From the NCBI GenBank assembly GCA_034231615.1, contig CM067311.1, positions 26,316,015 through 26,380,014 of the forward strand: a DNA stretch of 64,000 nt, written 5' to 3'. Positions 43,980 through 55,009 of this stretch are shown here, piece after piece; the stretch's first letter is position 1, and every line of letters starts with the position of its first letter. The notes under the pieces are model-generated. The model was not told where the DNA came from and did no database searches. It saw nothing but the letters and a program-made list of their open reading frames with translations. Source of the stretch: Meghimatium bilineatum (lineage: Eukaryota; Mollusca; Gastropoda; Stylommatophora; Philomycidae). The translations under genes were made by a program, and so were the position numbers.

Positions 43980-44145
43980 TTCTTCTTCTTCAGCGTTCAT
44001 TCTCAAATTCCCACTGGATTTCTCTTGTAACAGGACAATGATCCTACAAGATTTCCAGTTATGTAGTCCAGAGAATGGAAATGCGTTGTGTTGCCGTTTT
44101 ATTTGCGCCAATGGCCCAACACATCCGCCTTTGGCGGGAAATGTT
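43980..44145 (-). mobile_element. Retroposon B copy, minus
   Basis: From ttcttcttcttcagcgttca to cacatccgcctttggcggga. A 45-bp stretch (acagagaaaatatttgctca) is duplicated on its flanks at 43876, 43930 and 44154; the outer pair may be a long target duplication. Confidence 0.7.
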
Positions 44146-44223
44146 TCATTCGAAACAGAGAAAATACTTGCTCAAAATATAATCCTGACTCTGTGTGTTG
44201 ATGCTATCAATCCGGTACCCTTA

Positions 44224-44886
44224 TAATCTTCAATATAACATTCTGAATTACCAAAATGTTTTCAATATAACATTCTGAATTACCAAAATTTTTTTCAATA
44301 TAACATTCTGAATTACCAAAAGTTTTTTCAATATAACATTCTGAATTACCAAAATTTTTGTCAATATAACATTCTGAATTACCAAAAGTTTTTTCAATAT
44401 AACATTCCAAATTACCAAAAAAATTTTCAATATAACATTCTGAATTACCAAAATTTTTTTCAATATAACATTCTGAATTACCAAAAACATTTTCAATATA
44501 ACATTCTGAATTACCCAAAAAATTTTCAATAAAACTTTCTGAATTACCAACAAATTTTCAATATAACTTTCTGAATTACCAAAAATTTTTTCAATATAAC
44601 ATTCTGAATTACCAAAATTTTTGTCAATATAACATTCTGAATTACCAAAAGTTTTTTGAATAAAATAACATTCCAAATTACCAAAAAAATTTTCAATATA
44701 ACATTCTGAATTACCAAAATTTTTTTCAATATAACATTCTGAATTACCAAAAACATTTTCAATATAACATTCTGAATTACCCAAAAAATTTTCAATAAAA
44801 CTTTCTGAATTACCAACAAATTTTCAATATAACTTTCTGAATTACCAAAAATTTTTTCAATATAACTTTCTGAATTACCAAAATAA
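44224..44886. repeat. 31-bp minisatellite with 266-bp higher-order unit
   Basis: About 21 units of tcaatataacattctgaatt plus accaaaa and a variable t run. Blocks starting at 44481 and 44747 repeat the same series of variants (ccaaaaacat, then cccaaaaaa, then ccaacaaa), giving a higher-order period of about 266 bp. Confidence 0.9.
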
Positions 44887-45215
44887 AGCATAGAATAATG
44901 ATATACATTTCATTGTGACACAAAAAATGCATGCAGATTATATTGTGCAACATGAGTTTACAAAATAAAAAGTATTTAATGGCATATAGCGGTAGATATA
45001 AATATATCGTTTGGAAACTAATATACATGTGATTATGATTGAGATTCACACACCCATATGTTACAAGGACATACAAAAGAGGAGCAGAGAATAGTAACAA
45101 TGTTACCTACGTACGTATGTCATAATAAGTGGTTACGGTGCTGAACTTTGGCTTGTTTACCTCCACTTCATAATCTTCGCAGCGATGAATTCTGCTTAAG
45201 ACCTGTGTCCGAACG
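44887..45215. other. No feature seen
   Basis: AT-rich spacer, nothing recognised. Confidence 0.5.
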
Positions 45216-45221
45216 ATCCAT

Positions 45222-45845
45222 TGCACATGTGGTGTGCTGTTGTGGCCCGAAATTGGAGCAAAGAATAGCACCACTGTTTATATTCTATGCATGTCATGGG
45301 TCGACTAAGGAGGTTATGGGATGGAGTTGGCTGTCCCATCCAATATAGGGTCAGCATGGCCCAAAACCATGCTAAAGCTGGATGTGTCAGGCCAAAAAGC
45401 ACAGATATTGCAGCATTGCTGGAAACCATGACACAACGCACTCCCTTCTCTGGACTACATTCTGCTAATCTGCAGGAGTTTGAGAAAGAACGAAGAAGAT
45501 CTGTGTCTGAACGATCCACCACACTGTTGTGGCCCAAAATGGGAACAAAGAATAGCAAAACTTTTTACCTTCTATGCATGTCATAAGAGTCAACTTCTGC
45601 ATTTGTTATCAAATTTCTGCAGATAAGCAGGATGAAGTCCGAAATATAGAATGCATTGTGTCATGGTTTGTAGTTTTGATCCGATTTCTGCTTCTTTTGG
45701 CTTGACACATCTGACTTCAGCATGGCTTCTGAGTTACTTTGACCCTATATGGAATGGAAAAGCCAACTTCACCCCATGACCTCCATAGTTGAATCTTATG
45801 ACAGGCATGGAAGGTAGTGTTGCTATTCTTTGCTCCTCTTTTAGG
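45222..45845. mobile_element. Three retroposon A copies, two orientations
   Basis: A nearly full plus copy (45222-45500), the head of a second plus copy (45520-45592), and a nearly full minus copy (45593-45845) directly joined to it. The pair 45520-45845 forms an inverted arrangement. Confidence 0.7.
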
Positions 45846-46004
45846 ATCAAGAGAAAACATTGGTGTTGACTGTGATGAAGTCTGTTGAGACCAGTATCTC
45901 CATGCTGAGATCTATGTCTATATGATCCATGCTTGAACTGTTGAGATTCCTGCTGGAGTAGAATACTGTCTAGCTAATAACACATCACCACGCTCATCTG
46001 GGAC

Positions 46005-46110
46005 ACAGCCAATGATTGACTACATCCTGCTGCAAATCTGGTAGGACCATTGTCCTTCTACAAGAGAGATCCAGTGGGAGTTTGAGAATAACAGCTGATG
46101 AAGAGTAAAC
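46005..46110 (+). mobile_element. Retroposon B tail piece
   Basis: From gactacatcctgctgcaaat to gagaataacagctgatgaag. Confidence 0.65.
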
Positions 46111-46360
46111 GATTCATCTGGGACTTGAAAAAGTCCTGGAAAACTTCCCTTAAAAAATGCTATGAGAAACACCCTTCAGGAGATGAAAGCAAAACTTCAC
46201 CACCCGGCACAGGAAGAATCTAGGCAACCTCATACTCCTTCATGGTTTTATTTGTGTGATAACCCTGGCCTAGACTTCTAGCTCAAGGAGCACAGAATAG
46301 GACCTCTTCTTTTCAGGCATGTCATAGAGAGATGACAAGAAAGTTGGGGGGATGGGATGA

Positions 46361-46475
46361 CATGTGAAAAATCATCATTGCTGCTGCATGTCTTGTCTCA
46401 AGGATGATAACCTGTGAAAAATCATCATTGCTGCTGCATGTCTTGTCTCGAGGATGACAACCTGTGAAAAATCAT
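46361..46475. repeat. 50-bp repeat, 2.3 copies
   Basis: Unit gtgaaaaatcatcattgctg plus ctgcatgtcttgtctcragg and gatracc; loosely related to the arrays at 10641, 47203 and 52362. Confidence 0.8.
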
Positions 46476-46513
46476 CATAGATGATGAAGAGATGCAGTAA
46501 ACTTTGCACCTTT

Positions 46514-46742
46514 GTGGCACAATCCCACATGGCGGGGAAGACTAGGTGGTACAATCCCACATGGCGGGGAAGACTAGGTGGTACAATCCCACATGGCGGG
46601 GAAGACTAGGTGGTACAATCCTACATGGCGGGGAAGACTAGGTGGTACAATCCCACATGGCGGGGAAGACTAGGTGGTACAATCCCACATGGCGGGGAAG
46701 ACTAGGTGGTACAATCCCACATGGCGGGGAAGACTAGGTGGC
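46514..46742. repeat. 32-bp minisatellite, 7 copies
   Basis: Unit acaatcccacatggcgggga plus agactaggtggt, almost invariant. Confidence 0.95.
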
Positions 46743-46932
46743 ATCACTGCAGATGGGTCAACAGATCTGATAGAAGAATGGATGAACTAGTTTGCCCAGA
46801 CATATAATTCTGCCCTCCTAGAACGATGTGATGATACTGGGATATTGCCACACTGGAATGTCTCCATTCAGGGACTAAACATGTATCCATTCAGGGACTA
46901 AACATGTATCCATAAAACTCCCTAAGACAACC
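46743..46932 (+). mobile_element. Dispersed repeat G fragment
   Basis: Shares gatgggtcaacagatctga, tagaacgatgtgatgatact and ctgccacactggaatgtctc with 52080-52340 (plus) and 57480-57720 (minus). Probably a mobile-element piece; class unknown. Confidence 0.5.
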
Positions 46933-46961
46933 ATAAATTTTGAAATGGCAAATACTGCAGA

Positions 46962-47118
46962 GGATGGATGTGTCGGGCCATTGGTGCAAATAAAACGGGT
47001 ACACAACATATTTCCATTTTCTGGACTACATCCTGCTGGAAATATAGTTTAACCATTGTCCTGCTATAAGAGAGATCCAATGGGAGTTTGAGAATAAATG
47101 CTGAAGAAGAAGAAACAG
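46962..47118 (+). mobile_element. Retroposon B copy
   Basis: From gatggatgtgtcgggccatt to aataaatgctgaagaagaag. Confidence 0.75.
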
Positions 47119-47202
47119 TAAATCTTATGCGAATTTGTGTATCACCTCAGTTACTCAACCGATGAGGACATGTGGTTTTTCTAGAAGGACTGTCGAAAGC
47201 TA

Positions 47203-47400
47203 CCTGCGTACATCTAAAGCTACCTGCGTACATCTAAAGCTACCTGCGTACATCTAAAGCTACCTGCATACATCTAAAGCTACCTGCGTACATCTAAAGC
47301 TACCTGCGTACATCTAAAGCTACTTGTGTACATCTAAAGCTACCTGCATACATCTAAAGCTACCTGCGTACATCTAAAGCTACCTGCGTACATCTAAAGG
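47203..47400. repeat. 20-bp minisatellite, 10 copies
   Basis: Unit catctaaagctacctgcgta. It ends in aaagggattatttcatcatc, the same junction as in the array at 52362-52800. Confidence 0.9.
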
Positions 47401-47504
47401 GATTATTTCATCATCATCTTTAATGAATGAGATTAGTCAGTTGGAAAAAACATTTAACTCATGGAAATATTGTTCAATAAGGCAGAGGGTGATACTGAAC
47501 TCCT

Positions 47505-48012
47505 CTTCTGCTTTGACTCTTTAACTCCTGAAGATCACCAGGGTACACTCCAGATAATGGAATAAATTGTCAAAATGTATATCTTAGCTGTGATATCTGA
47601 TATTTTCATCCCACTTCAGTATGACTTCTGAGCCAATACGACTTTCTATAGAATGTGACCAGCCATCAAATGCCCTCACGACCGAGGAAGTGTATCCATG
47701 AGATACCCATGAGGATGGAAGAGCTTATCATGTCCAGAGAAGTATATCCATGAGATACCCTACCCAAGAGGTTGGAAGAAACTAGAGATATCAATGACTC
47801 ACAGCAGCATCAGCCATTTATAATCTCTCAATGCATGTACACATTCTTTACTTCATCCTCTTCAGCGTTTATTCTCAAACTCCCGCTGGTTCTCTCTTGT
47901 AGCAGGACAATAGTCTTATATTTCCAGCAGGGTGTAGTCCAGAAAATGGAAATAAATTATGTCGTCGTTATTTTTCCGCAATGGCTCGACACATCCATCT
48001 TTGGTGGGACTT
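47505..48012 (-). mobile_element. Retroposon A piece and retroposon B copy, minus
   Basis: Diverged A piece at 47505-47660 and a B copy at 47855-48012 (cttcagcgtttattctcaaa to cacatccatctttggtggga). The 190 bp between them contain a short doublet (tatccatgagatacccta-like). Confidence 0.6.
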
Positions 48013-48364
48013 TTTTAAAGTCCTGTTACAAAGTCATTATTTTACACTTCAATTTCCCTTCATAAAGATCATTCACAGACTCGACACGTTTTAAGCAAGT
48101 CGAACTGTTCTGTCATTACCACCAGCACTATCATGTGCAGGGAAGAGATCCCTGTGATATCCAAGAGATTGGAAGAAACTAAAGATACGAATCACATGGC
48201 AACACTATTCATTCATAAACTTTCAAAGTATGTAGATTGGCAGTCTGTTAATTACTGTTATAAAGCAAATATTTGACACAGCAAAATTTGTAGAGATAAA
48301 TCATCAGGAAACCACACAATGTGCTGAAAATTTCCCTTAGTACATGGATAATATAATATAGAGC

Positions 48365-48775
48365 ACTGAGACAAATGTGTTGGGCCATTGGTACAAATAA
48401 AACACTTGGCACAATGCATTTCCATTCTCTAGACTACATCCTGTTGAAAATCTAGGACCATTGTCCTGCTACAAGAGATATAAAATCTAGGACCATTGTC
48501 CTGCTACAAGAGATATAAAATTTAGGACCATCCATTGTCCTGCTACAAGAGAGATAAAATCTAGGACCATTGTCCTGCTACAAGAGAGATAAAATCTAGG
48601 ACCATCCATTGTCCTGCTACAAGAGAGATAAAATCTAAGACCATCCATTGTCCTGCTACAAGAGAGATAAAATCTAAGACCATCCATTGTCCTGCTACAT
48701 GAGAGATAAAATCTAGGACCATCCATTGTCCTGCTACAAGAGAGATCCAGTGGAAGTTTGATTTAAAAAATGCTG
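48365..48775 (+). mobile_element. Retroposon B copy with internal 35-39-bp array
   Basis: Starts gacaaatgtgttgggccatt. The piece aaaatctaggaccattgtcc plus tgctacaagagagat is repeated about eight times (48440-48740), and the copy then ends with its normal gaagtttg tail. The array is thus an expansion of the retroposon's own 3-prime region. Confidence 0.85.
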
Positions 48776-49009
48776 AAGATGAAACATTGAGGATTTATTT
48801 TAGAAACAATCAGGATCTGTCCCCGAATGCGTGCCTACCCAATAAAATTGTATTTTGATTATTTCCCTGATTATGTTTATACATTTGTTTATCTATGTTT
48901 ATTAACTTAAATATTTATTTATTTATTTAAGATGATCATATGAGTGGTTAGGAGAGTTGTATGAGTTAGGGTTAGCATTTGGGCTAATAAATACCCATTA
49001 TCTGACAAA

Positions 49010-49445
49010 CATCATCATCATCAGGTGCCATGCCGGGTGGCGTAGGCGGTCATGGCTCTCCACAGCTCTCTGTCCACAGTATTATGTATCAAAGTCGTTG
49101 TTGTTTCTTTGCCGTGCCAGGTTGTGAAACTGTCTAATAATTTCTCACGTTGTCGCCCTCTGTCTCTGGAGCCTCCAATCTCGCCTGTTGTGATTATGTT
49201 CTCTAAACCTGCCTGTCTCATGAAGTGGCCAAAAAAAGAAGATTGCCTTTTTCTTATATTGTTGATTAAGGTCCGTTTCGCATTTAACTCTTTTAACACC
49301 TCTACATTAGTTTTTCTGGCAGTCCATGGTATTCTCAGCATTCTTCTGTAGAACCACATCTCCGTTGCCTCCAATCTCCCACTTTCCAGTTTGTTTATTG
49401 TCCAAGACAAACATAACCAAGAGAAATAATAAAAATATTTTGGTA
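49010..49445 (-). pseudogene. LINE C-terminal region (RHGT family)
   Basis: Minus-strand open frame, 5-prime truncated: RLEATEMWFYRRMLRIPWTA, FFGHFMRQAGLENIITTGEI, GSRDRGRQREKLLDSFTTWH and the end ELWRAMTAYATRHGT then stop. This is the region downstream of the reverse transcriptase in a non-LTR retrotransposon. Related ends lie at 26690, 39855, 42520 and 53215. Confidence 0.85.
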
Positions 49446-49950
49446 GGCACACATTCAGGGAAAGCTCCAAAAATCATAATGAATTGTTTGTACACTCCTA
49501 CAATAAAAAAATATTTGATGTCTGCTCAAAAGATTTCTATCTTCATTAGTGAAGCACAAATATATTTAAATGATTACAATGTTGATATATCAAATATGAA
49601 TATATTGTTTAGTCTGCAGCTCTGTACACGACTAAATAGCACCAATTAATATCAAAATATATGTTTGTGAGAATATATTACATAATCTGCAGCTCTGTAC
49701 ATGACTAATTAGCACCAATTAGTATCACATAATATGAAAAATCATTAAGTGAAAAAACATATTTATAATACAAAAACAAATGACAACATCGCTGATGTAA
49801 AGTTCTTCATCTGCATTCATTCTAAAACTCTGTGGTGTGTCTGTGGCTATGACAACAAGTATGAGAACCAGTTCTTTCGTACGTCTGGCGTATAATAATA
49901 ATGACCCATAACCTATCAGGGTTGTAGGGATTCCACTCTGGCGATGTTAG
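49446..49950. other. Spacer with a 65-bp doublet
   Basis: AT-rich. The stretch ctgcagctctgtacacgact is duplicated at 49614 and 49686 with similar flanks. Nothing else seen. Confidence 0.5.
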
Positions 49951-49954
49951 AAAA

Positions 49955-50095
49955 AAAAGCACACCAAAAAACCCTATCACAAAAATCCCTCCTAACACCC
50001 TATCATAAAAAGTCCTCCTAACACCCTATCACAAAAAGCTCTCCCAACACCCCTATCACAAAAAGCCCTTCAAAGCCCTCCATACACCTGTCCTC
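49955..50095. repeat. Roughly 28-bp degenerate minisatellite
   Basis: About five units of cctatcacaaaaagccctc plus ctaacac. Confidence 0.75.
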
Positions 50096-50211
50096 CATCA
50101 TTCGGACGAGTGTAGAAAAATCACACCCTTTTCTTACTATACTATCAATACAGTTACAGACATTTACTGTTCAGTCAAAGTAGTAAAAATAATGAATGTA
50201 TTAGTTACTAA

Positions 50212-50760
50212 CGCCGAAGTCGGATTTATTGGCGCAAATACAATTGCGACACAATGTATTTGTGTTCTCTAAATTACATCCTGCTGGAAATCTAGTAAGA
50301 CCAGTGTTCTGCTATACAAGAGATAAAGTGAGAGTTTGAGAATGATAGCCCCCAAAACTACTGATGGTTATCTAGAAGTAGGCTGGAGAATAGATTCTGT
50401 TGTTTTGGCTTACAGCATGACTGCAATATCTGTACCTTTTGACCTGAAAGATCCAGATTGAGCATGGTTGATTTACTTTTGAGTCAGGCCACTGATGCAA
50501 ATAAAATGGGGACACAATGAATTTCCTTTCTCTGGATTACGTCCTGCTGGAAATCTAGTAGTACCATTGTCTTGCTACAAGAGAGATTCAGCAGAAGTTT
50601 GAGAATGGACGCTGAAGAAGAAGAGTCACTTTGACCTATGGGTTGGAAATGTCAATAACACCCACAAACCTCCTTAGTTGCCACTTACTACATGGCAGGT
50701 AAGTTGTTGTCTTTGCTCCCCTTTCGTGCCCTGGCAACACACCGGTGAGAAGAAGACAAT
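50212..50760. mobile_element. Cluster of retroposon B and A copies
   Basis: B plus (50212-50350), A fragment minus (about 50395-50475), B plus (50480-50622) and A head minus (50625-50755, ending cctttcgtgccctggcaaca). Confidence 0.65.
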
Positions 50761-50879
50761 GATATATATTGGGGACATGCAGAAAAATGGATATACCAAG
50801 TTGAAAGTACAAATATTTCAGCTGTACTGCAAACTAACAGAACAACATTACACAGAGAAATTCCAGTCAACAATATACG

Positions 50880-50990
50880 TGAGAAGCAAACCCTAAGATA
50901 AAACATGGGCTGAAGTTCACAATCTTAACCCTAGGATAAAACGTGATGAAGTTCACAATCTTAATCTTCGGATAAAACATGTACTTGAAA
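50880..50990. repeat. 45-bp repeat, 2.5 copies
   Basis: Units with gataaaacatgggctgaagt and tcacaatcttaaccctag. Confidence 0.7.
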
Positions 50991-50992
50991 AC

Positions 50993-51265
50993 TACAGGGA
51001 GCTGGGTAGGGCAGTGGTTAGCGGGCTGGTTTCGCATATGAGTGGTCTTGGGTTCATTCCCCAGTTTGAGGCGGAAACATTTTTCAAATCACAAAGGCTC
51101 CCGGGTCAACCCAGCCTTAATTGGGTACCGGATTAATCCAGGAAGTAAAGACTGCGAGGGAGAGGAGATGGCTACCACCCTCATATAGCAGAGCCACTGA
51201 AATGTGAGGTCATTAACATCTTACACCCCTACGGCATTTAATAAATGCTATGGTTAACTTTAACA
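50993..51265 (+). mobile_element. tRNA-like SINE
   Basis: About 270 bp. The head resembles a tRNA gene: gggcagtggttagcgggct (A-box-like) and tgggttcattcccc (B-box-like) 35-40 bp apart, followed by an unrelated body (aattgggtaccggattaatc; accctcatatagcagagcca) and a ctatggttaactttaac end. It is not a functional tRNA gene because the tRNA fold is not complete. Confidence 0.7.
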
Positions 51266-51439
51266 TTACTACTTGAAAACTAGCTCCAATAATGGCATAG
51301 CACCAGATCTGTAAATAAGGAAGTATTGGGTGGTGGTTTAGAAATTCAAACACAGCTATTTTCCCTTTCAGCTAAATAGAGTATTTAGAAAAAGTAAAGA
51401 TATTGTACAAATATAAAGAATAATTAGATGCTAAAAAAA

Positions 51440-51910
51440 TGCCTGAAAGCAAAGACGAATTGTTAAAAATGGCAGATAATCTCCCTCAATCCCACGTACT
51501 TCAATATTTCAGGGAAGTAGCGTCTCCGCTAAAATAATCTGAGACTTTGGTGGAGAGAACTAAATGGAAACTACAGCCCCGAGCAAGACAGCATGAACAA
51601 ATTCAACTGACAGGAACAAGTCAGGGTATTTCAACTGAGAATGGAACATTGCCATCTAAAAGCACACTTACCCCGAATCAGTATTAGCGACTCTGCAACC
51701 AACATGTGCAGAATAACAACACCTACCCAGAATATATACTACAGTATTGCCCCAGAGAATTTGTTGACAGAGCAATATCCTGGTCCACAGGAATATCTCT
51801 ACAAAACAAACTGTGGGAGACTCATGGCAACCTAAACAAACTATTCTATACAGGACCAATCGCCCATATAGTAACTTGGGCCTGGACTGCTGGTTCCGGG
51901 TACAAAGAAT
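51440..51910 (+). pseudogene. Decayed RNase H-type LINE C-terminus
   Basis: Plus-strand remnant VRVFQLRMEHCHLKAHLPRI then ISDSATNMC, a shifted NTYPEYILQYCP (the EHIL..CP position) and a KLWE-containing end. Same family as 25593-26573, much decayed. Confidence 0.65.
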
Positions 51911-52079
51911 AAGGATACCGTCTTCTTTCCAGGAATGTTGTAATAGGTTACTAAGAAAAGTTGAGTGAAAAAAATCATCTTGTTTCAATTTCTTACTTTT
52001 GTTTTCTATCAAATAATCTTTGATCATGGATGCTGAAGAGCTACCGACCAGCAGACATTGCACCATTGTCCAGTTGTGG

Positions 52080-52345
52080 CAGAGGAATACTTGATGTGCA
52101 TCACTGCGGATGTGTCAACAAATCTGACAGAAGAATGATGAGATTGCTGGCTCAGATGTGCGTGCTGTGCTCCTAGCAGGATGTGATAATCCTAAGATAC
52201 TGCCACAGTGGAATGCCTCCCTTTGGGGACAAAACATATGCATCTATAAACTCCCCCTAACCATCCATACCTTTGAGACAACCTTACGTGAGTCTGGCAG
52301 GCACCACAGTTACACAACTGAGAAGAACCTGTGCTTATGTCAAAA
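52080..52345 (+). mobile_element. Dispersed repeat G copy
   Basis: Longest copy (gatgtgtcaacaaatctgac to ctgagaagaacctgtgctta); see 46743-46932 and the minus copy 57480-57720. Confidence 0.5.
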
Positions 52346-52361
52346 AAGGCTATGGACTTTC

Positions 52362-52800
52362 AAGAGCTACCTGCTCACAGGTAACGGGATGCATCATCAT
52401 CATGTGTCAAGAGCTACCTGCTCACAGATAACGGGATGCATCATCATCATGTGTCAAGAGCTACCTGCTCACAGATAACGGGATGCATCATCATCATCAT
52501 CATGTGTCAAGAGCTACCTGCTCACAGATAACGGGATGCATCATTATCATGTGTCAAGAGCTACCTGCTCACAGATAACGGGATGCATCATCATCATGTG
52601 TCAAGAGCTACCTGTTCACAGCTAAAGGGATTATTTCATTATCACCATGTGTAAAGAGCTACCTGTTCACAGCTAAAGGGATTATTTCATCATCACCATG
52701 TGTAAAGAGCTACCTGTTCACAGCTAAAGGGATTATTTTATCATCATCAAGTGTCAAGAGCTACTTGCTCACGGGTAAAGGGATTATGTCATCATTATCA
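52362..52800. repeat. 45-54-bp minisatellite, about 9 copies
   Basis: Units of gtcaagagctacctgctcac plus agataacgggatgcatca and a (tca)n run. It directly follows the repeat G copy; the first unit grades out of it. Confidence 0.9.
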
Positions 52801-53214
52801 TCCGTGAACAATATCAAACTGGATGTATAATAATTGATCGCAGAAAAATGCTAGAGATACATATAGCATGTCTATATCAACAATATTGCGACATAAAATT
52901 AAATATACCAGGCCAAAATGCATACATATTGCAGCTTTTCTGTAAACTAGACAGCTAATGTAGTTTTACTCAACTACATTACGTCACAATAAGAAATATA
53001 AATGGTCAGCTAGAACAACAAGAGAAAAATCAACAATATTACAGAAAACATAAATCTATTTCAAATATTTCATGATAAAAAAAACACACAAATAATACAG
53101 GATTCAGATAATAAACTCCATGCAGTGTAATCCCTCTATCCTTCAGCCGTCCTAATCCCCCAACCCTTTAATAGTTCTTCATGTTGTGGCGGTCCCAAAA
53201 TTTAAAAATTATTT
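52801..53214. other. No feature seen
   Basis: AT-rich; one diverged shred of retroposon A near 52900-52950. Confidence 0.5.
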
Positions 53215-53462
53215 TTGTTGCTACTTCATATGTGTTTTCCGATGGTCTTAGACGTGCGATGAGAAAAGTAAAACTTCAACATTTAATAACAACTGGAAAG
53301 ATCAAGGGGAGAAGAGACAGAGGAATACAAAGAGATAAATTTCTGGATGGGTTGTCAGTGTGGTACAAAATGAAGTCATCAATTGAATTACTTAACAACA
53401 CAAGAGGCAGAAAGTTGTGGAGAAGCATGATGACCTACACCAATTGGCATGGCACTTGATTG
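53215..53462 (+). pseudogene. LINE C-terminus (RHGT family)
   Basis: Plus-strand open frame: LRRAMRKVKLQHLITTGKIK, GRRDRGIQRDKFLDGLSVWY, ELLNNTRGRKLWRSMMTYTN, ending HGT then TGA at about 53460. 5-prime truncated; lies 145 bp beyond the COLGALT stop codon, tail to tail. Confidence 0.8.
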
Positions 53463-53607
53463 ATTACTTGTAGGTAAGGAGATCTAACTGTCTTGCTACA
53501 AAACCCATATCTAATTTAGCGAGCTAAGTTCCAGCTTAGTAATAGAGTTCATCTATATGCCTATTCTCATAATTACACAGCGATTAATTAATTATTCCCA
53601 TACTTGA

Positions 53608-53875
53608 TTAAAACTCATCCTTGACAACTGGACCTTCCAGCTTTATAACACCGTCAATCTGTGTTTCTGTCTCATCAGGTCTTGCTATGTTTGTGTCTAC
53701 CAGCAGTTCACTGTCTGCAGCACCTTTACGAGCATGACCCTTGTCAATGATGATTGAATCTTCAGTGTCAGAGATGTAATATGGTTCTCCAGTGTAATGT
53801 GTTGGATATAGAAGGTAAGGCTCCGCTGATAGGCCAACTAGGTCCCGTGGAGAAAAATGCTGTTTCCACTGTTCT
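53608..53875 (-). CDS. COLGALT terminal exon
   Basis: 268-bp terminal coding exon, entered after two bases of a Glu codon (acceptor CTTTTAG) and ending with TAA at 53608-53610. FSPRDLVGLSAEPYLLYPTH and YPTHYTGEPYYISDTED match the conserved C-terminus of COLGALT proteins. The remaining 50 or so residues are variable and acidic (VDTNIARPDETETQIDGVI). The last four residues are KDEF, where vertebrate COLGALT1 ends RDEL: an ER-retrieval-type tail with Leu replaced by Phe. Confidence 0.93.
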
Positions 53876-53889
53876 CTAAAAGATAATTT

Positions 53890-54006
53890 ATAATTTAAAA
53901 AAGAATTACAAGTAACAATTTACAATAAGTAACAACTTATAATACGCTAAATTTATAAATAACAATTTATAATAAGTAACAATTTACAATATGTAACAAT
54001 TTATAA
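53890..54006. repeat. Degenerate aacaatttataataagt repeat, left block
   Basis: Five or so loose copies of a 20-bp AT-rich unit. The same unit resumes at 55010-55150, on the other side of the Merlin-like element, so that element landed inside this array. Confidence 0.75.
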
Positions 54007-54156
54007 GCAAAAATGGAACAATACAGGATCAAGTGTCCATCTAGCATTTCCTGCTTACACTGTTTTTTAAAATGCGCTCCTGTCGTATTTTTTAGAACTT
54101 GGTAATGCCATTCACACTTCCGTTACGTCACTCTTCCACTACATATCTTTAGTAAA

Positions 54157-54294
54157 ATGGCTGCCGTATGTATGTTGAATTTGCCTTTGACTGACAAAGA
54201 CGCAGTACAATTGTTGCAGTCACGAAGAGTACTTGCAAACGGGAAATGCGCACAGTGTCATACTATGACATTTAACTTCTATTGTGATGATTAA
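54157..54294 (+). pseudogene. ISXO2/Merlin transposase N-terminus remnant
   Basis: 45-codon frame from ATG 54157 (context aaaATGG) to TAA 54292-54294. LTDKDAVQLLQSRRVLANGK followed by CAQCHTMTF resembles the N-terminal helix and zinc-binding CxxC segment of ISXO2-like (Merlin) transposases, in which a short helix precedes a C..C..M pattern. The DDE catalytic part is missing. The identification is from remembered family pattern and is supported by the enclosing inverted repeats. Confidence 0.5.
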
Positions 54295-54456
54295 ATTCAT
54301 TTCCGACACAAAATAATACCCTGCATTCAAACCCAATCATGTTTCCACTCATGCAACCCTTCAATTAAATACTCCCCCATTTATTGTCTTGGCATATTTA
54401 TATATGTAAAACCTGCCCAATAATTGTCGCTCAAATATTCGCATGGGAGGTAATAC

Positions 54457-54605
54457 TTCTTCTTCAGCATTCATTCTAAAACTCTTGTTGGATCTTCTTT
54501 GTAGCAGGACCATAGTCCTACTAGATTTCCAGTTCAGAGAATGGAAATGCGTTGTGTCACAATTTTATTTGCACCAATGGCCAGACACATCCGTCTTCGG
54601 CGAGA
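54457..54605 (-). mobile_element. Retroposon B with 10-bp target duplication
   Basis: 149 bp flanked by gaggtaatac at 54447-54456 and 54606-54615, which fixes the family's true ends: on the minus strand it starts tcgccgaagacggatgtg and ends in gctgaagaagaa. The element is therefore a retroposon with a (gaa)n-type tail, inserted into the Merlin-like element. Confidence 0.85.
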
Positions 54606-55009
54606 GAGGTAATACATAAACAAAGAGTAAGCAGAAATCATTTGTCTCCATTTCAATGTAGTTACCAACTTGAATTGATTAAATCAGAAAGGGGGTTTGC
54701 GTTAGAATTAGTCCTAACACTGAGTCTAATCCTCCCCCCCCCCCACACAACATCTAAATTCTAACAGTACCTCATATCTTGAAAATACAAAAACCATTAA
54801 ATCGTTGCAAGTTTTAATCTCCGCACGTAACTACTATTAGCTATTTTGAATTACAGTGACAAGATCTGTAAATGATGTAATTTCATTGAGCTCACTAAAT
54901 GTGTGTGAACCAAAGAACACAAATATTGATCGTATGAAATATTTGTAAGTTTGTTTAAAATCCAGCTAATTGATAGTATATACATGGACCCTTGATCCTG
55001 TATTGTTCT

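Larger units (their letters stand above)
54015..55009. mobile_element. Merlin-like DNA transposon, non-autonomous
   Basis: 995 bp with terminal inverted repeats: ggaacaatacaggatcaag at the left and agaacaatacaggatcaag read inward from the right; the match extends to about 25 bp with one further mismatch. It is flanked by the perfect 8-bp repeat gcaaaaat (54007-54014, 55010-55017). It contains a short frame like the N-terminus of ISXO2/Merlin transposases. Merlin elements make 8-9-bp target duplications, which fits. It sits in a COLGALT intron, split by a retroposon B. Confidence 0.75.

Noticed and set aside
50993-51080. Functional tRNA gene
   Set aside because: Only A- and B-box-like words are present; acceptor and anticodon stems do not close, and a SINE body follows.
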